Shown: positions 30,105 through 34,337 of the stretch, in pieces
Layout of the letters: each line of letters begins with the position of its first letter
How positions within the stretch are numbered: the first letter of the stretch is position 1
Assembly: GCA_046081705.1 (NCBI GenBank)
Contig: JBJTWK010000035.1
Span: forward strand, 1-34,337
Source of the DNA: IMCC26256 sp046081705
GTDB lineage: Bacteria > Actinomycetota > Acidimicrobiia > IMCC26256
DNA: 34,337 bases
Reading direction: 5' to 3'
The notes under the pieces: model-generated
The model's input: the letters and a program-made list of their open reading frames with translations, nothing else
Databases searched by the model: none
Told to the model about the DNA's origin: nothing
Program-made: the position numbers and the translations under genes

Positions 30105-30908
30105 GTGCGGCGATCGATGAGCGTGGTGGGCCTCGGGCTCGCCGCGGTGCTGGCCCTGGCCGGGTGCTCGAGCGGGGCGACGACCGCGAGCGGCACCTCC
30201 GACACCACCACCCCGCCGACCACGGCGTCGGACGGGCACTCCCACTCCCACGGTGGCACCGATGACGGCTACCTCCTGCGGCACCCGCTGCGGGTGACCC
30301 CCGACGGCCTCATCGACCCGGCGTCGATCGACCTCTCCGGCATCGACGGCGTGTCGGAGGCGCAGCAGCGGGAGTCGACCGATCTCCTCGTCCGGACCAT
30401 CCGGACCCTGCCGCGCTGGAGTGACTACCAGCAGGCGCTCGCCGACGGGTTCCAGTCGATCGGTGATCAGTTGACCGGCGAGGAGCACGTCATCCGCTGG
30501 GACTGGATCGACGACGACGTGATGCTCGACCCGGACCGACCGGAGTCCCTCGTCTACAAGTACGACCGCGCCACCGGGACCCGCACCCTCGAGGCGGCCA
30601 TGTTCCTCCTGCCGCGGCAGTACACGCTCGACAACCAACCGGCGATCGCGAGCCGCCTCGTGCAGTTCCACCAGCACGACAACCTGTGCTTCACCGCGCC
30701 GCCGGCCCCGCGGGTGGCCGGGCTCACGAACTTCGAGGGCGGATGCAATCCGCCGCTCGTGAAGTTCAACCCGAACATCATGGTGCACGTCTGGATCCGG
30801 CCGAACGTGTGCGGTCCGTTCGCGGCGCTCACCGGCGTCGGGGCCGGACAGATCGCCGCCGATGAGCAGCGGTCCTGCGTGCACGACGACACCCGCCTCA
30901 CGCTCTGA
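30105..30908 (+). CDS. Uncharacterised lipoprotein, 267 aa
   Basis: The signal peptide ends in the lipobox LAGC with Cys21 as the lipidation site. A Ser/Thr linker follows, then a His cluster (GHSHSHGG, about residues 45-52). The mature domain contains GEEHVIRWDWIDDDVMLDPDRPESLVYKYD, FHQHDNLCF, a GGCNPP segment and WIRPNVCGP, with cysteines near residues 196, 214, 233 and 263 that could pair. I recall similar unnamed actinobacterial proteins but no assigned function. The His and Cys pattern could mean metal binding or disulfides on the outer face. The GTG at 30105 has AGGAGGGG seven bases upstream; an ATG at 30117 is the alternative. Confidence 0.8.
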   Translation: MRRSMSVVGLGLAAVLALAGCSSGATTASGTSDTTTPPTTASDGHSHSHGGTDDGYLLRHPLRVTPDGLIDPASIDLSGIDGVSEAQQRESTDLLVRTIRTLPRWSDYQQALADGFQSIGDQLTGEEHVIRWDWIDDDVMLDPDRPESLVYKYDRATGTRTLEAAMFLLPRQYTLDNQPAIASRLVQFHQHDNLCFTAPPAPRVAGLTNFEGGCNPPLVKFNPNIMVHVWIRPNVCGPFAALTGVGAGQIAADEQRSCVHDDTRLTL

Positions 30909-30935
30909 CCCGTCCCATCGGACGGCCCCGTCGCG

Positions 30936-30975
30936 ACGACGCCCCGGCCCGCAGGTGCGGGCACCGGGGCGTCGT
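30936..30975. terminator. Strong bidirectional hairpin terminator
   Basis: ACGACGCCCCGG and CCGGGGCGTCGT form a 12-bp outer stem, and CCCGCA/TGCGGG extends it by 6 bp with a two-base bulge and a tiny GG loop. It lies between the convergent lipoprotein and substrate-binding-protein genes, 27 and 30 bases from their stops. There is no U-run. Confidence 0.75.
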
Positions 30976-31005
30976 GACGTCCGGGGCTGCGGACGGTCGG
31001 GCCGA

Positions 31006-32187
31006 TCAGTAGGCGAAGCCCACCGAGGCGGCCCAACCCTGGTCGACGTGGTAGTTGCCGTCGTCACCGACCGAGTCGACCGTGACCGGTGCCGGGACCC
31101 GGTTGCCCGAACCCGCCTCGAAGGCGACGGTGCCGGTCCAGCCCTTCCACCCGTTCACGCTGCGGATGCCGGCGCTCAGCGCGCCGGACTCGAAGCCGGT
31201 CTGTGCGGCGACGGTGGCGATGAGGTTCACCGAGTCGTAGGTGTACGGGGACCACGCACCCGGGGCGGCGGCGAAGGCCTTGCGGTACTTGGCGATGATC
31301 GCGGCCGAGCCCGGGAAGTCGTCCGGCGCGGGCACGCCCACCACCGGGCAGGCCTTGGCCGCGGCCTCACCGGCGGCCGTGATGAAGCCGGGGTCGTACG
31401 CGCCGTAGTCGGCGAAGCACTTCGGCGTGGCCTTCGCGTCGTACATCGCCTTCGCGATGAGCCCGCCCTCGGGGTAGTACGTGATCACGTACACGAGGTC
31501 CGGGTTCGTGGCGGCGACCTTCGTGACCGTGTCCGAGTAGGACTTCGCGCCCGGCTCGATGCCCTCGGCGATCGTGATCGTCACGCCGGCGGCCTTCAGC
31601 TGGGTCTGCATCGCCGTGTTCGCGGCGGTCGTGTAGTCCTGAGTCGAGTCGAAGATGATGCCGACCTTCGTGGCCTTGAAGTCGTCGGTGATCGCCTTGG
31701 TGGCGACCGGTGCGATCTGCGAGGTCATCGGCTGGAGCGTGAAGCCGAGGCCCGAGGTCTGGTCGCTCGAGGTGAGGCGGAGCGGGACCAGGCCCGCCTC
31801 GATGTACAGCGGCAGGGTCACGAGACCCGCCCCCGAGTTGTAGGGCCCGACGACCGCGTCGAGTCCGGCCCTGATCGCCTTCTTGGCCGCGGCCTCGGCG
31901 ACCTCCGGGTCGGCCTGGTCGTCGATCGGGACGATGACGACCTGCTTGCCGTCGATCCCGCCCTTGGCGTTGATCTCCTGCGCCGCGAGGCGGGCGCCGC
32001 GCAGCATGCCGATGCCGGTGTCCTTCTGGTCGCCGGTGAGCGGACCCTCGAGCCCGATGCGGATCGTCTCCGATGCGGCCGCGGTGGTCGTCGTCGCGGG
32101 GGACGAGGAATCCGAGGACGAGCAGGCCCCGAGGGCGAGCGCACCGACGGCGACGAGGCCGACGGCGGCAAGGAACGGGCGACGCAT
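31006..32187 (-). CDS. Branched-chain amino acid-type ABC substrate-binding lipoprotein
   Basis: The 393-residue protein starts with a lipoprotein signal peptide ending LGAC (Cys22), then a Ser/Thr linker, then the type I periplasmic-binding fold (Peripla_BP_6): IRIGLEGPLTGDQKDTGIGMLRGARLAAQEINAKGGIDGKQVVIVPIDDQ. Such proteins capture amino acids, amides or aromatic compounds outside the membrane. There are no permease or ATPase genes next to it, so the transporter partners must be elsewhere or the protein has a sensing role. The ATG at 32187 has AGGAGT five bases upstream; the longer frame lacks signal-peptide features. Confidence 0.92.
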   Translation of the reverse strand: MRRPFLAAVGLVAVGALALGACSSSDSSSPATTTTAAASETIRIGLEGPLTGDQKDTGIGMLRGARLAAQEINAKGGIDGKQVVIVPIDDQADPEVAEAAAKKAIRAGLDAVVGPYNSGAGLVTLPLYIEAGLVPLRLTSSDQTSGLGFTLQPMTSQIAPVATKAITDDFKATKVGIIFDSTQDYTTAANTAMQTQLKAAGVTITIAEGIEPGAKSYSDTVTKVAATNPDLVYVITYYPEGGLIAKAMYDAKATPKCFADYGAYDPGFITAAGEAAAKACPVVGVPAPDDFPGSAAIIAKYRKAFAAAPGAWSPYTYDSVNLIATVAAQTGFESGALSAGIRSVNGWKGWTGTVAFEAGSGNRVPAPVTVDSVGDDGNYHVDQGWAASVGFAY

Positions 32188-32272
32188 GGGGACTCCTGAT
32201 TCGGATGCGGTGCGGAGCGCCGATCCTCGCACACCACGGGGCCCGCGGTCGGGTCTCGTGCCGCCCGCAGCG

Positions 32273-32289
32273 GGGTCGCGGCGCGACCC
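32273..32289. promoter_or_regulatory. 17-bp dyad GGGTCGCG-G-CGCGACCC
   Basis: Eight-base arms are perfect around a single G. It lies 40 bases past the amidohydrolase stop and 86 bases before the substrate-binding-protein start, both on the minus strand. As RNA it would fold as a 6-bp stem with a five-base loop, so it may be a terminator or an operator. Confidence 0.4.
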
Positions 32290-32328
32290 TCACCCCGGGT
32301 CACCGCGCGCCCACCGATCGTGGCGCGC

Positions 32329-34065
32329 TCAGGCGTCGATGCGCGCGCCGGCCACGTAGGTCGCCACGACGTCGATCGCTGCGATGGCGTCGGGGGCGAC
32401 CGCCTGCGGGTCCGCGGTGAGCAGCACGAGGTCGGCGTACTTGCCGACCTCGATGCTCCCGGTCACGTCGTCGGCGTGGACCTGCCAGGCCGCGTCGATC
32501 GTGATCGCCCGCAGCGCGTCGGCCACGGTGTCGCACTCGTCGGGGTTCAGCACCTCGCCGCCGTCGCGCATCACGCGCGTCACGGCGGTCTGCACCGAGA
32601 GCAGCGGGTCGATGTCGGTCACGTTGAAGTCCGAGTGGAAACTCGGTCGCAGGCCGTGGCGCCGTGCGCTCGCGATCGGGTCGAGGCGGTCCGCCCGCGC
32701 CGGGCCGAGGACCCGATCCCGAAGTACCCGGCCCCAGTAGTGCACGTGGTTCATGAGGAACGAGGGCGAGATCCCGGCCGCCGCCATGCGGGCCAGGTGG
32801 TCGTCGGTGGGGATCGAGCAGTGCTCGATCCGGTGCCGGAGGTCGGTCCGAGCCGAACCGCCGAGCGCCTCCTCGTACGCGTCCACGACCTGCTCGATCG
32901 CGCCGTCCCCGTTCGCGTGCACCATGACCTGCCACCCCGCGGCGGCTCGAGCACGGATCGTCTCCACGAGGTAGTCCGTCGGGTAGTTGCGGTGACCGTG
33001 ATCGTCGCTCCCCAGGTACGGCGCGCGTTGGTACCCGCTGCGGCCCTGGTTCGATCCGTCGGCGACGATCTTCCACGACGTCACCCGCGCCATGTCGTCG
33101 CCGGCGAACGGGGCGACCGGGGCCGCGGCGAACGCCCGGGCCGCATTGTCGACGAGTGCGACCGAGACCCGCGCCGGGAGCCGGCCCGCCGCGGCGAGCG
33201 CGTGGAGGATGTCGAGTTCACCCGCGCCGAAGAGCGCGCCGGTGCTCGCCTCGTGGAAGCGCGTCACCCCTCGGCGCGCCGCGGTCCGCAGCACGTCGAC
33301 GACGTTGTCCTCGAGCTGGTCCTGGGTCGCCAGGGGCGCCGGGGCGAGGATCCGGCCGATCGCCGGCATCTCCCCGAACGCCCCGTCGAGCCGCCCGCGG
33401 TCGTCGCGCCCGTAGGTGCCGCCGGCCGGTGCCGCACTCGCGTCGTCCAGCCCGGCGGCGGCGATGGCGAGCGAGTTCGCGTACACGAAGTGCATCGACG
33501 CGTTGAGCACCACCGCCGGGTGGTCGGGCGCGATCTCGTCGAGCAGGTCACGGGTGAGCGCAGGTTCGCCGGGCAGCAGCGACGGGTCGTACCGCTTCGC
33601 GAGGAGCCATCTCCCCGGTGCGAGTGCGGCCGCCGCGGTGCGCAGGGTCTGCGTGATGTCGTCGAACGATCCGTGCGCGATGGGCGATGCATCGACCCAG
33701 TGGTCGATCACCGCGGAGATCCACAGGTGGGCATGGGGCTCGACGAACCCGGGGTAGCAGACGTCATCGCCGAGCTCGAGCACCTCGGTGTCGGGGCCTC
33801 GCCGGGCCTCGACGTCGTCCCGATCCCCGACGGCGACGATGCGGCCGGCGGCGATCGCGATCGCCTCGGCCTCCGGCCGGTCGGGGTCCATGGTGACGAT
33901 CCGCCCGAGCACGATGAGATCGGCGATCCCCGGGTCCACGAACGGGGTGCGGGGCACGGGGGACCGGGGCCCGGGCGTGGGGGGATGGTGGTCGACGAGC
34001 CGGGCGAGCCACGACGGGGGCGCGCAGGCCGGGCAGTGGTCGTGGACGATGTCGGCGACGGTCAC
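32329..34065 (-). CDS. YtcJ-like amidohydrolase (Amidohydro_3)
   Basis: The 578-residue protein has the metal-dependent hydrolase start PGFVEPHAH (His111, His113), then HANGDGAIEQ (about residue 385), HRIEHCS (about 410) and FHSDFNVTDIDPL (about 475) that supply further His and Asp ligands. The C-terminal GSIEVGKYADLVLL strand is typical of the family. Members hydrolyse amides, formamides and related bonds; the substrate is unknown. The first 45 residues form an extension with HDHCPAC (residues 8-14), a possible small metal site. The GTG at 34065 is set by a TACGAT box eight bases upstream. Confidence 0.9.
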   Translation of the reverse strand: MTVADIVHDHCPACAPPSWLARLVDHHPPTPGPRSPVPRTPFVDPGIADLIVLGRIVTMDPDRPEAEAIAIAAGRIVAVGDRDDVEARRGPDTEVLELGDDVCYPGFVEPHAHLWISAVIDHWVDASPIAHGSFDDITQTLRTAAAALAPGRWLLAKRYDPSLLPGEPALTRDLLDEIAPDHPAVVLNASMHFVYANSLAIAAAGLDDASAAPAGGTYGRDDRGRLDGAFGEMPAIGRILAPAPLATQDQLEDNVVDVLRTAARRGVTRFHEASTGALFGAGELDILHALAAAGRLPARVSVALVDNAARAFAAAPVAPFAGDDMARVTSWKIVADGSNQGRSGYQRAPYLGSDDHGHRNYPTDYLVETIRARAAAGWQVMVHANGDGAIEQVVDAYEEALGGSARTDLRHRIEHCSIPTDDHLARMAAAGISPSFLMNHVHYWGRVLRDRVLGPARADRLDPIASARRHGLRPSFHSDFNVTDIDPLLSVQTAVTRVMRDGGEVLNPDECDTVADALRAITIDAAWQVHADDVTGSIEVGKYADLVLLTADPQAVAPDAIAAIDVVATYVAGARIDA

Positions 34066-34073
34066 AGCGGTGG

Positions 34074-34079
34074 ATCGTA
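34074..34079 (-). promoter_or_regulatory. -10 box TACGAT, leaderless start of amidohydrolase gene
   Basis: TACGAT on the minus strand ends eight bases before the GTG at 34065. It lies back to back with the acyl-CoA dehydrogenase promoter. Confidence 0.45.
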
Positions 34080-34116
34080 GGGGGCGGTCGGCTCGTCCCC
34101 GTGCGGGACGCACCCG

Positions 34117-34122
34117 TACCAT
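34117..34122 (+). promoter_or_regulatory. -10 box TACCAT, leaderless start of acyl-CoA dehydrogenase gene
   Basis: TACCAT ends seven bases before the GTG at 34130. The same hexamer is used for WS/DGAT and uppP. Confidence 0.5.
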
Positions 34123-34129
34123 CCGGGCT

Positions 34130-34337
34130 GTGGATTTCGCCTGGACCGAGGAGCAGGTCGCGCTGCGCGCCCGGGCCCGCACGGTGGCCGCCGACGCCGT
34201 GGACCGGTACGGCCGCCACAACGACGCCTGGATCAACGGCTTCTCGAAGGAGTTCGCCCGCGAGTTGGCCGCCGAGGGCTGGATCGGCATGACCTGGCCG
34301 ACCGAGTTCGGCGGGGGCGGTCGGCCCGCGATCGACC
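34130..34337 (+). CDS. Acyl-CoA dehydrogenase, 3' truncated
   Basis: Only 69 residues are visible before the right edge. The start MDFAWTEEQVALRARARTV and the later ELAAEGWIGMTWPTEFGGGG are the N-terminal helical pattern of acyl-CoA dehydrogenases, flavoenzymes that form the 2,3-double bond in acyl-CoA. The WPTEFGG form is frequent in the large actinobacterial FadE group used for sterol or aromatic side-chain catabolism, but the specific substrate cannot be told from this piece. Confidence 0.85.
   Translation, partial: MDFAWTEEQVALRARARTVAADAVDRYGRHNDAWINGFSKEFARELAAEGWIGMTWPTEFGGGGRPAID

Noticed and set aside
1..34337. Mobile elements, CRISPR arrays, prophage or toxin-antitoxin loci
   Set aside because: I found no transposase or integrase motifs, no regular spaced repeats and no phage structural genes. 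The only tRNA shows no attachment-site duplication nearby.

Overview
The window is about 34.3 kb of very GC-rich chromosome. It looks like an actinobacterium, most likely from the Acidimicrobiia; the phylum is well supported and the class is inference. The signs are a WhiB-type iron-sulfur regulator (a family confined to actinobacteria and their phages), a PAC2-family protein, a WS/DGAT wax ester/triacylglycerol synthase, many GTG starts, and a recurring promoter layout in which a TANNNT -10 box ends 6-8 bases before the start codon, as in actinobacterial leaderless mRNAs. Gene density is high and gene order mixed. I see no insertion sequence, prophage, CRISPR array or rRNA.

Layout. 1-6.1 kb: a Nudix hydrolase cut by the left edge, an unknown protein, WS/DGAT, a metallo-beta-lactamase-fold hydrolase, an M20 peptidase and a PAC2 protein. 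6.1-8.9 kb: an APH-type kinase (ACAD10/11 kinase-like), then divergent whiB-like and lysR-like regulators with a structured, relatively AT-rich control region. 8.9-11.5 kb: a VOC/glyoxalase protein and a translationally coupled pair, a PAP2 phosphatase and a flippase-like membrane protein. 11.6-15.8 kb: an alpha/beta hydrolase, a small hotdog thioesterase-like protein, and tldD-tldE separated by an unusual 71-bp duplicated junction. 15.8-18.3 kb (minus): FmdB-type zinc ribbon, a CpaB/SAF-like protein, uppP and a HAD hydrolase. 18.4-23.6 kb (plus): plsY, galU, the molybdenum cofactor genes moeA, moaA and moaC, a small membrane protein and tRNA-Ala(CGC). 23.6-26.2 kb (minus): a cation/Ca2+ exchanger, a small PH-like membrane protein, an uncharacterised His-rich protein and a possible small secreted protein. 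26.3-34.3 kb: a phytanoyl-CoA dioxygenase-like enzyme, an SDR, a Baeyer-Villiger-type flavin monooxygenase, an uncharacterised lipoprotein, an orphan branched-chain-type substrate-binding lipoprotein, a YtcJ-like amidohydrolase, and the start of an acyl-CoA dehydrogenase.

How the genes work together. The content mixes housekeeping (cofactor synthesis, phospholipid acylation, undecaprenyl phosphate recycling, UDP-glucose synthesis) with lipid and xenobiotic catabolism (WS/DGAT, PhyH, BVMO, SDR, amidohydrolase, acyl-CoA dehydrogenase). moeA, moaA and moaC act in one pathway. tldD and tldE should form a heterodimeric metalloprotease. The flippase-like and PAP2 proteins probably act together on a membrane lipid.

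The most noteworthy structures are: (1) the duplicated tldD/tldE junction, which creates a 24-codon frame coupled at both ends by GTGA overlaps; (2) a perfect 17-bp dyad holding two opposed -10 boxes between the thioesterase gene and tldD; (3) an inverted repeat inside the lysR promoter spacer, followed by two stem-loops in its leader; (4) the widespread leaderless-promoter signature, which fixes many starts. All assignments come from reading the sequence. No database search was run.
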